A program made the position numbers and the translations under genes. From a virus, in the IMG/VR virus record IMGVR_UViG_3300036830_000174, positions 1 to 54,122 of that record: a stretch of DNA of 54,122 bases; one strand, given 5' to 3'. Within the stretch, counting starts at the first letter, position 1. Each line of letters opens with the position of its first letter. The notes beneath the pieces are model-generated. The model saw only the letters and a program-made list of their open reading frames with translations. It made no database searches and had not been told where the DNA came from. Positions 30,364 through 39,373 of this stretch are shown one piece after another.

Positions 30364-30901
30364 CAGCGGCGAGCCGGGAGACGGCCTGTCGCCAGGCGCG
30401 CCGAGCGCCGTACGAGACGCTGCCGCCGGGGGCGAACTCAGCGCCGAGGGCAACCGCAGCGCGGTCGCGTGGCTGATGCAGCCGCAGCGCCCCGCGAAGT
30501 TCCGCGTCAAGACGCAGTTCGAGACCGAGGACGGCACGAAGGACCTGACCTTCCGCATCCGCCAGGTCGACTCCAAGGACATCGACGCGATCGAGAAGCG
30601 CAACATCAACGAGACGACCGGGCGGCTGAACCGTGTCGTGGCGAACGCGGAAATCGTCGCGCTGGCGTGCTTCGAACTCGTGGACGACACGGGCGCGACT
30701 GTCGATCCGACTGCGGACGAGTTCCGCACGACGCCCGACGGCAAGAAACTGCCGTCCAAGGCCGTCGCCTTCGAGCAGCGCTTCTTCTACCAGGAGGGCA
30801 TTCTCGGCCAGGTCGCCGACGAGGTCCGGCGCATCTGCGGCTGGTCTCCCGACCGCGTTGGCACCGCGCAGCGCGAGCTCGTGGAGGCAGCGGGAAACTA
30901 G
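30293..30901 (+). CDS. tail assembly chaperone, short form (gpG-like)
   Basis: The 202-residue product starts at ATG 30293 with a strong AGGAGGT. An N-terminal disordered stretch leads to a domain with FRVKTQFETEDGTKDLTFRI, RQVDSKDIDAIEKRNINETT, NRVVANAEIVALACFELVDD and FEQRFFYQEGILGQVADEVR. This domain is typical of tail assembly chaperones of contractile and siphoviral phages. It ends with GGGAAAC followed directly by TAG. The chaperone wraps the tape measure during tail assembly and is absent from virions. Confidence 0.82.
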   Translation: MAESEKDTQARIAEAHARPASSPSSGEPGDGLSPGAPSAVRDAAAGGELSAEGNRSAVAWLMQPQRPAKFRVKTQFETEDGTKDLTFRIRQVDSKDIDAIEKRNINETTGRLNRVVANAEIVALACFELVDDTGATVDPTADEFRTTPDGKKLPSKAVAFEQRFFYQEGILGQVADEVRRICGWSPDRVGTAQRELVEAAGN

Positions 30902-31131
30902 TCCGCTCGCGGGGTGCATTGTGGACGGCCTACTGCCAGTGGCGCTTCCGCGGTGCACCCCCGTACGAGACGCTCTGCGGCGAGCCGCCGGGCCCGTGGC
31001 CGTCGCGCCTCGACGCTGTGATGACAGCGTTCGCGCTGTACGCCGGCGAGCAGGAGGGAAGCGTGCTGACGGTGGTCGAAGCCTTCGGCGAGGGCATGTC
31101 GGGCAACTCGACGCCAGGCTGGCAGGCGTGA
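30293..31131 (+). CDS. tail assembly chaperone, -1 frameshift product (gpGT-like)
   Basis: Ribosomes slipping -1 at GGGAAAC (30892-30898) would bypass TAG 30899 and read on to TGA 31129. This gives a 279-residue fusion whose 77-residue extension begins LVRSRGALWTAYCQWRFRGA and includes a conserved-looking PYETLCGEPPGPWPSRLD. No independent start with a ribosome-binding site precedes the second frame, and it lies immediately before the tape measure, exactly as in other long-tailed phages. The extension is expected to bind tail tube subunits. Confidence 0.82.
30892..30898 (+). other. programmed -1 frameshift slippery site GGGAAAC
   Basis: The heptamer fits X-XXY-YYZ in the zero frame (G GGA AAC) and is followed without a gap by TAG, so the stop codon itself occupies the A-site next. 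After the slip the ribosome reads CTA GTC. A GC-rich region downstream could form the stimulatory structure. Confidence 0.85.
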
Positions 31132-31133
31132 GT

Positions 31134-31167
31134 ATGCACATATGGCATATAGCGATGGCGCGTTGAG
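31134..31167 (+). promoter_or_regulatory. A/T-rich patch before the tape measure gene
   Basis: The 36-bp gap contains TATGCACATATGGCATATAG, including the 11-bp palindrome ATATGGCATAT. This is a very A/T-rich island for this genome. TATAGC could act as a -10 for a separate tape measure promoter, or the palindrome could be an operator. Only a weak ribosome-binding site (GTTGAG) precedes the ATG. Confidence 0.4.
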
Positions 31168-34100
31168 ATGGACGGCACCGTCAGCGGCAAGTTCGAGCTC
31201 AACGCCGAGCAGCCGCGCGGCGAGCTCAACGCCACGCAGCGCGACGCGCGTGCGCTGAAAGGCACCCTCGAGGAGCTAGGGCGCACGATGGACTCGCTCG
31301 GCGGCCAGTCGAGCACGCGCGGGCTGCGCAGCTACCGAAGCGAGATCCGCAGCCTGCGCAACGACGTCGTCACCACGGCCGAGACGATCGAGGACCGCTG
31401 GCACTCGATGGAGCGCAGCGTCGTGGACAGCGTCGGCGTGCAGATCGCCGCGGTGCGCAACCTGCGCCGGGAGGTCAACGACCTCGGCCACGATCGCGGC
31501 CGCGCGAGCGTCAGCGTCGGCGGCGTCGATGAGGCGATCGCGAAGATCAAGGCTCTCGAGGCCGAGCTCGACGCGCTGGACCGCCGGCGAGCGCGCGCGC
31601 ACGTGGGCGTCTCCGGCGGTGGCGGCGGTGGCTCGGGCGGCGGCTCGCGCTCCTCGCTCTCGCCGGCGACCGAATCGCAGGCCCTGACGCGGGAGTTCAC
31701 GGCGATGCGCGCGTGGATGCGCGGGCACTCGACGTTCTGGAATAACACGCCGATGGGCGACTCGGGTCCAGGCGTGCCCGGCTTCGGCTCGGGTAGCGGT
31801 GGTGGCTCGAGCGGCGGCGGGATCGGCCGCGGGGCAACGACCGACGTCGAAGACGCCGGTCGCGCGGCGCGCTCGAGCACGCACGACTTCTCGATCTTCG
31901 GCCTCGGCCTGAAAGAGCTCGCGCTCGTGGCCGGCGCGGCGCTGCCGATCATTCAGTCGCTCGGCGGCGCCGCTGTGGCGCTCGGCGGGTCGTTTGCGAT
32001 GGCTGCCGAGGGCCTCGGCGCGGTTGGCGTCGCCGGCGCGTCGTCGCTGCTCGTCGGCATCGGGTCGATCGAGGCCGTGGCGAAGCCGGCCGTCTCGGCG
32101 CTGGGCGAAGTATGGAAGGCCGAAACGAGCCTCGAACAGGCGCAGGTCGTCGGCACGCAGAGCACGTTGCAGCACATGCAGGCCGTCGACCAGTTGACGA
32201 ACTCGCAGGAAGCTCTCTCGCAGTCGCAGTTCCAAGCGCGCATGGCGCAGGAAGGGCTGACCACCGCCCGCCGCGAAGCGCGCCGAGCGTTGCAGGACCT
32301 GAACATGACGACGAAGGAAGGCACGCTCAACGAAACGCAGGCGAAAATCCAGTTGCAGCAGTCGCGCCTGACGCTCTCCGAAGCGGAAATCACGACGCCG
32401 GGCGCGAGCCCAAACGAAGAAATCACGCTCTCGAGCGATCGCCTGGCCGTGCAGCAGGCAAAGCTCGGCCTCGAACGCTCGAAAGTCACGCAGGGGCGCA
32501 ACCGCGAAGACCTGGCGCGCGCGCGCCGGCAGGGCGTCGGCGGCAACCCGCAGGTCCTGCAGGCGCAGAACGCGCTGACCAACAGCGTCGCGCAGGAGGC
32601 GCAGGCGCGCCGCGCGCTGCAGGAGTCGGAGATAAGCCTCAAGGGCGGCGGCTCGGCGCTGGTCGGCGCACGCGAAGCGCTGAACAAGGCGCTGGCGAAA
32701 GCGCCGCCCGGCACGAAAGCGCTCGTCGCCGACGCGCGCGAATTCCGCACTCAGTGGCGCGCGGCAACGCGCGGTGCCTCCGCGGACTTCACGGGGCTAC
32801 TGGACGACGCCGTCAAGACTGGCAAACAGATCATGCCGACCATCTCGCGCGCGAGCAACGAATCCATGATCGCGCTGCGCCGCCAGGGCGACGACTTCCT
32901 GCACTACCTCGCCTCGGACTCGACGCGCCGTTGGGTCGAATCCTCCGAGCGCATGTTCACGTCGAACCTCGAAGGCGAGCGCAAGGCGGCGCAGAACACA
33001 GCCACGACGCTGATGCACGTCTCCGAGGCGGCCGCGCCGTTCCTGCACGAAATGGTGATCGGCCTCGACCACATGACCGAACGCTGGTCGACGTCGACGC
33101 GCAACGTCGGCGCGTTCCGCGAACGCCTGCGGCCGCTCGTCAACGACGCCCGCGACTGGTGGCACCTGATGGACGCCGGCACGCACCTGATGGGCGACCT
33201 GTTCCGCGCGGGCGCGCCGTCGGGTTCGAGCATGGTCGTGAACTTCACGCACACCCTGGAAGGCTGGGACAAGTGGATCAACGAAAACCCCGAAAAGGTG
33301 CAGTCGTTCTTCCGCGAAACCATCAGCTCGACCGAAAAGCTGTTCGGTGCCATCGGGCAGATCATCCGCGGCGCCAACGAACTCGCCACGACGCTGCGCC
33401 CGCTGCTCAATGACTTCTCCGAGCTTGTCTCGGCCGCCGGCAACCTCGGCCTGCTCGGCTCGCCGATCGGCCTCGGCGGCGCGTATGCGCTCTACGGCCG
33501 CGGGCGCGCGGCGATCGCCAACCGCGGCGCGGCGAGCACCTCGAGCGCGGCCACCACGGCGGCGGCTCTCGGCGGCTCGATGGTCGGCGGCCGCGGCGCG
33601 GCGCGCGGCTCGCCGGTCCAGCTCGAGGGCGTCAGCAACGTGCGCACCGTCTCCACGACGCAGCGGATGCCCGACGGCACGTTCGTCGCGGGCCCCGTGC
33701 CGATCGGCCGGCAAATCGAGGACACGAGCGCGGGTCTGTTCGTCGGCGTCGCGCACGGAGCCACGCGCGGCGCGCGCGTGCGCTCGGGGCTGCGCGGCGC
33801 GGCCTCGAAAATCGGCACGGGACTCGGCGCTGGCGTCGAGGCCGTCGCGCCGTACTACCTGTTCTCGACGGGTCTGGAAGCGGCGGCGGGTAAAAACCCC
33901 TTCCAGTCGCGCAGTCCGCTCGGGTCGATCGCCAAGACGACGGCCTTCGGCGCTGCGGCTGGCGCGACGCTCGGCTCGATCGTGCCAGGGCTCGGCACGG
34001 GGATCGGTGCCGCCGGCGGCGCGATCGGCGGTGCCATCGGCGGTGGGATCGGTGCGCTTGCACATCTGCTCGGCCACCGCAGCGGCGAAGAAAAGGCAGC

Positions 34101-36165
34101 CGAACAGGTACAGGCGCTCGGCAAAGAATTGAAGTCGCTCGGCGGCACGCTGGACGAACTGAACCCCTCGCAGTTGCAGAAGATCAACGAACAGGCGTCG
34201 AGCCTCGCGCGCAATCGCAACGTGCACGGGATGACGATGGAACTTGTCCAGCTCGAGAAAGCGACCGGCCGCTCGGCGCAGGCGCTGCGCGGCGCCGCCG
34301 AACACATGACCGGCAGCTTCTCGGCGATGCGCCTGGCGGCTCGTCACAGCCTGCGCGACATCGAAGGCGTCGTGCAGACGACCTCCGAAGGGATCAAGCA
34401 GGAACTGGGCTCGAAGTCAGAACAGGCAAAGGACGCTCTGTCGCTGAACTTCGAGGGGGCCGCCGAAGCGGCCAAACAGCGGATGCACGAAACGGGGAAG
34501 TGGACCTCCGAAGGGCTGGCGTTCATCAACAAGGAGCTCGGCGAAGCGCTGACCGTCTTCGGCATCAAGGCACCGAAGAACGCGACCGCCGCGCAGCTCA
34601 AGGTCGTGCTCGATGCTGCGCAGCACGGCGATAGCGGCGTCGGATTCAACAAGGCCGGCGGCGCGATCGACCTCACGCCGGCGGCGCGCAAAGCGCAGGG
34701 GCGCGCGTCGGGCGGCCGCATGTACGGCGTCGGCAACAAGGACACGCTGCGCATGGCCGACGGCGGCTGGGGCGCGCCTGGCGAGCTCGTGCTCAACCAC
34801 CACACCGAGGCCGATGTCGATCGCGACCTGGCGCTGCACGGCAAGCCGCCGCTCGGCTGGCGCGTGGCGAGCGAGCACCGCGTGCACTCACAGCCGCCGT
34901 CGCGCTCGCGCCAGTACGCCTATGCCTCCGGCGGCGGACTCGGTGCCTATCGCTTCATCCCCGACAGCGGGACGAACTTCACCTACGGCAAAGAGTCGCT
35001 GATCGCCGGCGACCTGCAGAAGCTCGCGCAGCTCATGCGCGAGAACATCTACGGCATCTCCGGCTACCGCACGCCGGCACACTCGGTGGAAGTGGGGGGC
35101 TTCGCTGACGACCCGCACACGCGCGGGGAAGCGGCGGACATCGGCGTCGGCTCGGCGTCGCTTGAAAGCGCCTCGCAGCTCAGCGCGGCGATCCTCGCGC
35201 GCGTCGGACTCTGGCGTCCGTTCTACCCCGCGAGTGCGCACGAGATTAACCACGTGCAGCTGCTAGGCACCGGCGGCGGCACGGGCGGCGGCGTCGGCGG
35301 TGGCGCGCAGCAGGCGCTTCCGCTGAACACGTCCTCCACGGCACCGGGCCAGCAGTTGGGCTACAGCGGGATCAAGGCGAAACTGCCCGGCGTCGTCGGC
35401 GGTATCTCCCTCGCCGCCGGCAACGCCTACGGGCGGGCGGTCGTTGCGCACGCCAACAAGGTCCTCGCGAACTCCAACACGACGCCCGGTGGCGGCTCGC
35501 TCGGCTCGCTCGCCGGCGTGAAGGGACAGGGTGGCTCGCCGGCGGCCAACGAAGCGCTCGGCCGGCGCATGATGATCGCCGCAGGCTGGCCGGCGAGCGA
35601 ATGGCCGGACCTGAAAGCGCTCTGGACGCAGGAGTCTGGATGGAACGCCTACGCGATGAACGTGCCCGGCGACTACAACGCGGCGTACGGGATCCCGCAG
35701 TCGCTCGGCCACGGTCGGCCCTACGCCCTCGGAGACGCCCGTGGACAGATCAAGTGGGGCCTGAACTACATCAAGGGGCGCTACGGCTCTCCTGGCGCCG
35801 CAGAGGCCCACGAGCGCGCCTACAACTGGTATGGGACGGGCGGCCGGATGCAGCCGGCGCAGCAGTTCGCCGGCTGGTTTCAGCACGGCGGCAGCTTCAC
35901 GACCGACCGCCCGACGCTGTTCGGCGCTGGCGAGCGCCAGCCGACCGGCCACCACGAGCAGGTCAGCGTGCGCCCCGGCCGCAAGTCGGTGTTCGCCAAC
36001 ACCGCCGGGCGCCCGCCGATCAAAGTCGATATGCACTTCGGCAACGTCACCGTCGGCGAGGTCTCGGACTTCAAGACGGTGGTCAAGGAGGCAGCCGACG
36101 AGGCGGCCGAGCGGCTGCTCAAGGCGCTGGAAGACGGCCGCGGCGATGACGGGGGTATGTGGTGA
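31168..36165 (+). CDS. tape measure protein with two peptidoglycan-hydrolase domains
   Basis: At 1665 residues this is the largest gene and sets tail length. Residues 1-150 and 300-500 are long charged helices. A hydrophobic stretch (ELALVVAGAALPIIQSLGGAA) lies near 245-310 and Gly/Ala segments near 920-970. Two enzyme-like domains end the protein. About 1270-1360 is an M15-type peptidase fold (ISGYRTPAHSVEVGGFADDP, then HTRGEAADIG and EINHVQLLG, with H/D/H zinc ligands). About 1460-1555 is a lytic transglycosylase (LKALWTQESGWNAYAMN with catalytic Glu1489, AAYGIPQSLGHG, IKWGLNYIKGRYG). Together they would open the actinobacterial wall as the tail tube enters. Confidence 0.9.
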   Translation: MDGTVSGKFELNAEQPRGELNATQRDARALKGTLEELGRTMDSLGGQSSTRGLRSYRSEIRSLRNDVVTTAETIEDRWHSMERSVVDSVGVQIAAVRNLRREVNDLGHDRGRASVSVGGVDEAIAKIKALEAELDALDRRRARAHVGVSGGGGGGSGGGSRSSLSPATESQALTREFTAMRAWMRGHSTFWNNTPMGDSGPGVPGFGSGSGGGSSGGGIGRGATTDVEDAGRAARSSTHDFSIFGLGLKELALVAGAALPIIQSLGGAAVALGGSFAMAAEGLGAVGVAGASSLLVGIGSIEAVAKPAVSALGEVWKAETSLEQAQVVGTQSTLQHMQAVDQLTNSQEALSQSQFQARMAQEGLTTARREARRALQDLNMTTKEGTLNETQAKIQLQQSRLTLSEAEITTPGASPNEEITLSSDRLAVQQAKLGLERSKVTQGRNREDLARARRQGVGGNPQVLQAQNALTNSVAQEAQARRALQESEISLKGGGSALVGAREALNKALAKAPPGTKALVADAREFRTQWRAATRGASADFTGLLDDAVKTGKQIMPTISRASNESMIALRRQGDDFLHYLASDSTRRWVESSERMFTSNLEGERKAAQNTATTLMHVSEAAAPFLHEMVIGLDHMTERWSTSTRNVGAFRERLRPLVNDARDWWHLMDAGTHLMGDLFRAGAPSGSSMVVNFTHTLEGWDKWINENPEKVQSFFRETISSTEKLFGAIGQIIRGANELATTLRPLLNDFSELVSAAGNLGLLGSPIGLGGAYALYGRGRAAIANRGAASTSSAATTAAALGGSMVGGRGAARGSPVQLEGVSNVRTVSTTQRMPDGTFVAGPVPIGRQIEDTSAGLFVGVAHGATRGARVRSGLRGAASKIGTGLGAGVEAVAPYYLFSTGLEAAAGKNPFQSRSPLGSIAKTTAFGAAAGATLGSIVPGLGTGIGAAGGAIGGAIGGGIGALAHLLGHRSGEEKAAEQVQALGKELKSLGGTLDELNPSQLQKINEQASSLARNRNVHGMTMELVQLEKATGRSAQALRGAAEHMTGSFSAMRLAARHSLRDIEGVVQTTSEGIKQELGSKSEQAKDALSLNFEGAAEAAKQRMHETGKWTSEGLAFINKELGEALTVFGIKAPKNATAAQLKVVLDAAQHGDSGVGFNKAGGAIDLTPAARKAQGRASGGRMYGVGNKDTLRMADGGWGAPGELVLNHHTEADVDRDLALHGKPPLGWRVASEHRVHSQPPSRSRQYAYASGGGLGAYRFIPDSGTNFTYGKESLIAGDLQKLAQLMRENIYGISGYRTPAHSVEVGGFADDPHTRGEAADIGVGSASLESASQLSAAILARVGLWRPFYPASAHEINHVQLLGTGGGTGGGVGGGAQQALPLNTSSTAPGQQLGYSGIKAKLPGVVGGISLAAGNAYGRAVVAHANKVLANSNTTPGGGSLGSLAGVKGQGGSPAANEALGRRMMIAAGWPASEWPDLKALWTQESGWNAYAMNVPGDYNAAYGIPQSLGHGRPYALGDARGQIKWGLNYIKGRYGSPGAAEAHERAYNWYGTGGRMQPAQQFAGWFQHGGSFTTDRPTLFGAGERQPTGHHEQVSVRPGRKSVFANTAGRPPIKVDMHFGNVTVGEVSDFKTVVKEAADEAAERLLKALEDGRGDDGGMW

Positions 36166-36944
36166 GCGACGCATTCATGTGCCTGCTCTCGGCGATCCGC
36201 GGCGAGACCGACCCCTCGACGCTCGCTGAACCGCTGTATCTGCCCGCGCTGCTCGGCGACCTGACCTACTCCGAGGAAGGCGGCCACCAGGAGTACGACA
36301 CCGTGCGCCGCGGCCAGTTCTCACAGCCCGAAGGTGGGCGCGGCGTGAACACGGCGAAGAAGCTGATGGCGGCGTCGCTCGACGTCTACACGACGTGGGA
36401 GGAACTCGGCTTCATGCCGACGCTGCCAACCGAACTGGACCCCGACGACGTGCGCGGGCAACTGCTCGACCTACTGCGCGCGCGGCGTGGCTTTGACCTC
36501 AAGGTGTGGCGCCCGGGCTTCGACGTCGCCGAGATAAATATGTCCGCCACGCTGCGCGACGTGAACCCGACCGTCAAGCAGGGCGAGGCGGCGGCGCGCT
36601 ACATCACGATCGAAGTCAAGGAGTGGCGCGACCCGACCGTCGATCGACGGACCTCGACGGAGTCGCGCAAGAAGGGCGCGAAACTGCCGACCACGCACGC
36701 GCTCACCGCCTCGGACACGTGGAGCTCGTTGGCGAAGGAATACTACGGCTCGGCCTCGGAATGGCGCACGATCGCGCAGGCCAACGGTGCGGCGAGCTGG
36801 GGCGCGAACACGCCGCTGGCGGCGCCGAGCGTGCCGCTGAGTTCGGGCGTCGCAGCCTCGACGCAGCTCTACGCCGTCGGCGCCGTCGTGCGCATCCCGC
36901 GCAAGCCGGCCGGCACCAGCGGAGGGACGCGCCCGCGTGCCTAA
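36162..36944 (+). CDS. LysM-containing baseplate hub protein
   Basis: The 260-residue product starts at GTG 36162 (GTGA overlap; GTG 36159 is an alternative). The N-terminal domain (DAFMCLLSAIRGETDPSTLA; LYLPALLGDLTYSEEGGHQE) is followed at about residues 178-250 by a LysM-like motif. This has HALTASDTWSSLAKEYYGSA, EWRTIAQANG and VGAVVRIP. It matches the gp53/XkdP-type hub proteins that follow the tape measure in contractile tails. LysM may bind peptidoglycan or stabilise the hub. Confidence 0.8.
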   Translation: MSDAFMCLLSAIRGETDPSTLAEPLYLPALLGDLTYSEEGGHQEYDTVRRGQFSQPEGGRGVNTAKKLMAASLDVYTTWEELGFMPTLPTELDPDDVRGQLLDLLRARRGFDLKVWRPGFDVAEINMSATLRDVNPTVKQGEAAARYITIEVKEWRDPTVDRRTSTESRKKGAKLPTTHALTASDTWSSLAKEYYGSASEWRTIAQANGAASWGANTPLAAPSVPLSSGVAASTQLYAVGAVVRIPRKPAGTSGGTRPRA

Positions 36945-38124
36945 CCTGACGAACCTCCCCTCCAACCAGGTCCTGCAACATCAGCCGGACCTCTCGAACT
37001 TCTGGGGCCACGCGCTGCCGCCGATGACGCCTGGCGACTTCGACTTCGAGTTGCTCGTGCGCGAGACCAAGCGCTCGCCGTGGGTCAACCTCGACACGAT
37101 CAACCAGTCGATGGAATGGCAGGAACAGGAAGCGACGCCCGGCGCGAGCATCACCCTTGCGCGCCCGGAAATCGACGACCCGGACTCGATGCCGCTCGAA
37201 GCCGGGATGGACGTGCGCCTGCGCACGCTGTGGGGCGGCTCGTGGTACACGCTCTGGACGATGCGCGCCGAGCAGCCGCAGGAAGATAAAGCCGGCAACG
37301 CGACGATCGCGCTGCTTGACGATATGGACCTCGTCCGGCGCACCGTGCGCGACTTCATCTTCCACGCGCCGCACGGCTCGCCGGGCTACACGTGCGACGA
37401 GATAGCCAAGATCGTCTGCGGCAAGATCAACGTGCCGCACGGCTCGCTCGTGAAGGGCAAGCGGCGCATCCGGCGCGTGGTGAAGCCGAGGACGAGCGCC
37501 CTGGCCGTCGTCTCCTGGGCCTACAACCTCGAGCATCAGCGTACGGGCATCCGCTACTTCCCGCGCATGGAAAACGGCAAGCTGTGCGTGTTCCCCTACC
37601 GGCGCAACCCGACGCTCTACGTGCTCGGCGACATGCTGACCGAAGTGGACAACCAGCCGCTGGGTTCGCCGCGGCCGGTGACGATCATCACCGGAAAGGC
37701 GCACATCGGCAGCGGCAAGAAAGCCAAGAGCGTCGAGTACACCGGCTTCAACAAGGCCGCGGTCGAACGCTTCGGCGCGGTCCACCACGACCAGCAGATG
37801 GGGCGCGTCGATGACATGGCCGAGCTCAAGGAGAAAGTCAAGCGCGCGCTGGCGACGCAGTTGCGCGTCGCGCTGGGGGGAACCTTCACCACGCCGGGGA
37901 TCCCGTTCATCCGCCGCGGCGACGGCGTCGAGCTCAACCTGCCGGAGTTCGGCTGGTCCGGGCGCCAGCGCTTCACCTTCGTATCGGGCATTCAGCACTC
38001 GGTCTCGCCCGGTGCCTACACCTCGGCGCTGACCGTCGCCTCGACCGACCTGTTCGCGAAATATCGTCGCGCGCTCGAGGCGCAGCAGCGCGCGAAGAAG
38101 GCAAAGGAAAGAGGTCGGTCTTGA
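36937..38124 (+). CDS. baseplate hub protein (gpD/XkdQ-like)
   Basis: The 395-residue product starts at GTG 36937. It has features of the gp27/gpD-type hub: an N-terminal barrel (DFDFELLVRETKRSPWVNLD; QSMEWQEQEATPGASITLAR), a middle barrel (WTMRAEQPQEDKAGNATIAL), a helical part with YTCDEIAKIVCGKINVPHG and an end with FTFVSGIQHSVSPGAYTSAL. It would form the trimeric ring joining tail tube and spike. A basic tail ends it. Confidence 0.78.
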   Translation: MPNLTNLPSNQVLQHQPDLSNFWGHALPPMTPGDFDFELLVRETKRSPWVNLDTINQSMEWQEQEATPGASITLARPEIDDPDSMPLEAGMDVRLRTLWGGSWYTLWTMRAEQPQEDKAGNATIALLDDMDLVRRTVRDFIFHAPHGSPGYTCDEIAKIVCGKINVPHGSLVKGKRRIRRVVKPRTSALAVVSWAYNLEHQRTGIRYFPRMENGKLCVFPYRRNPTLYVLGDMLTEVDNQPLGSPRPVTIITGKAHIGSGKKAKSVEYTGFNKAAVERFGAVHHDQQMGRVDDMAELKEKVKRALATQLRVALGGTFTTPGIPFIRRGDGVELNLPEFGWSGRQRFTFVSGIQHSVSPGAYTSALTVASTDLFAKYRRALEAQQRAKKAKERGRS

Positions 38125-38552
38125 TGCCAGGCGAGAGCTATCCCGGCGGCGCGTTTCCCGGCGGCGACGCGCTCGGCGGAGTCGCCGGTGAAGCGCTCAC
38201 GACGCCGGGCCCGACGGTCACGCTGCTCAGCGCGCGCCGCGCCTTCGCGGTCGCGCAGCAGTTGCTCGCCGGCGTGCCGATCCTCACTCCACCGCTGGAC
38301 GTGAGCGTCGGCTGGTATGACACCGCGCTTGACCCTGAGCGCGGGAGCTTCGCCGTGGTGGCCGAAGGCGGCGAGCACGAAGACCTGATCGGCGAGGTGA
38401 TCGCCGTGACCTACCGGGGGCGCAGCGTCAACGCCTACGTGCTGGGCGCGCGCGGGATCTCCGCCGAACTCGCGCTACAGCGCCGCGCGTTCCTGGCGAT
38501 CGCCGTGCCGAGCGCTGAAAGCGTGCAGGCGCAGGCCGAGGAGCTCGCGTGA
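38124..38552 (+). CDS. baseplate-associated protein, unknown
   Basis: The 142-residue product starts at ATG 38124, sharing one base with the previous stop (TTG 38121 is an alternative). After a Gly/Pro-rich N-terminus it has LDVSVGWYDTALDPERGSFA and EVIAVTYRGRSVNAYVLGAR. This resembles a small beta-barrel (septal or cell-envelope-like 'vtYrGRsv-ayVl-ar') often found in actinophage baseplates. Its role is unknown. Confidence 0.58.
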   Translation: MPGESYPGGAFPGGDALGGVAGEALTTPGPTVTLLSARRAFAVAQQLLAGVPILTPPLDVSVGWYDTALDPERGSFAVVAEGGEHEDLIGEVIAVTYRGRSVNAYVLGARGISAELALQRRAFLAIAVPSAESVQAQAEELA

Positions 38553-38836
38553 GCACAAACGTCTCGCGTGACCCCTTCCGCGCGCTCGCCAAGCGCGTGC
38601 GCGAGGTCTGCCGCGAGGAGTCACAGAACGCCAGCGGCCGCGACCTGCGCGGGATCATCAAGGGTGTCTCGCCGATCAAGGTCTCGCTGCCCGCGCGCGA
38701 CCTCGTGCTCACGGCCGGCGTCGATGACGTCCTCGAGGTCACAGCGCACGTTGCCGAAAAGGCCGCCATCGGCGACGCAGTGCTGGTCCGCGAGCACGGG
38801 TACGGTTGGATCGCACTGGCGCTGCTCAAGGAATAG
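38549..38836 (+). CDS. small baseplate protein (spike or hub-like)
   Basis: The 95-residue product starts at GTG 38549 (GTGA overlap). A short helical N-terminus is followed by a beta unit (RGIIKGVSPIKVSLPARDLV; VLVREHGYGWIALALLKE) with the character of the OB-like domain of short spike proteins. It lies between hub and wedge genes, where a spike is expected, but no PAAR motif or long beta-helix is present. Confidence 0.58.
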   Translation: MSTNVSRDPFRALAKRVREVCREESQNASGRDLRGIIKGVSPIKVSLPARDLVLTAGVDDVLEVTAHVAEKAAIGDAVLVREHGYGWIALALLKE

Positions 38837-38839
38837 ACG

Positions 38840-39358
38840 ATGGCCGACCTCGAATTCCCTCTGATCCCGACCGAAGAAGGACTCTCGGCCGAACAGGACC
38901 TGCAGGCGGCCGCCGAAGCCGCGCTCGCGCCGGCGCCGGCGGAAGCCGAAGCCGCGCCCGCGCCGTACGGGCGCTCGTGGGCCTTCGACTTCGTCAACCG
39001 CCAGATGGTGCGCCGAGGCGACGCGCCGGCGGAGGTCGAGGGCGTCGACGCGCTCGTCCAGTGGTGCCTGATGGCGGTCTACAGCGTCCGCTACGCCCAC
39101 GCCGTGTTCACGGACAACTTCGGGATGGAGCAGCCTTACCAGTTGCTGGGGCTCGCCGACCCGACGCCCTACGTGCTCGACATGGAACGCAAGCTCAAGT
39201 CGGCGCTCACGGTGCACGACCGGATCGTCAACGTGCAGAACTACCGCGCCAGCTACGACCCGACGCAGGGCGTGCTGTTCATCGAACACTTCGAGGTCGT
39301 CACCGACGAAGAAGACGTGATCCCGATAAGCGGCCTCGAGCTGCTCCCGCTCGACTAG
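38840..39358 (+). CDS. baseplate wedge protein, gp25/XkdS-like
   Basis: The 172-residue product starts at ATG 38840. After an Ala/Pro/Glu-rich 50-residue arm, it has WAFDFVNRQMVRRGDAPAEV, AVYSVRYAHAVFTDNFGMEQ, MERKLKSALTVHDRIVNVQN and VLFIEHFEVVTDEEDVI. This matches the lysozyme-related gp25/DUF2634 wedge fold (no catalytic Glu is expected). It joins the sheath to the wedge. Confidence 0.8.
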   Translation: MADLEFPLIPTEEGLSAEQDLQAAAEAALAPAPAEAEAAPAPYGRSWAFDFVNRQMVRRGDAPAEVEGVDALVQWCLMAVYSVRYAHAVFTDNFGMEQPYQLLGLADPTPYVLDMERKLKSALTVHDRIVNVQNYRASYDPTQGVLFIEHFEVVTDEEDVIPISGLELLPLD

Positions 39359-39373
39359 ATTGGAGACCCGCGC

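Noticed and set aside
32112-34347. Long frames in other phases and on the minus strand within the tape measure gene
   Set aside because: The 1665-residue tape measure is continuous through this region and has recognisable domains; the others are Arg/Ala-rich shadows.
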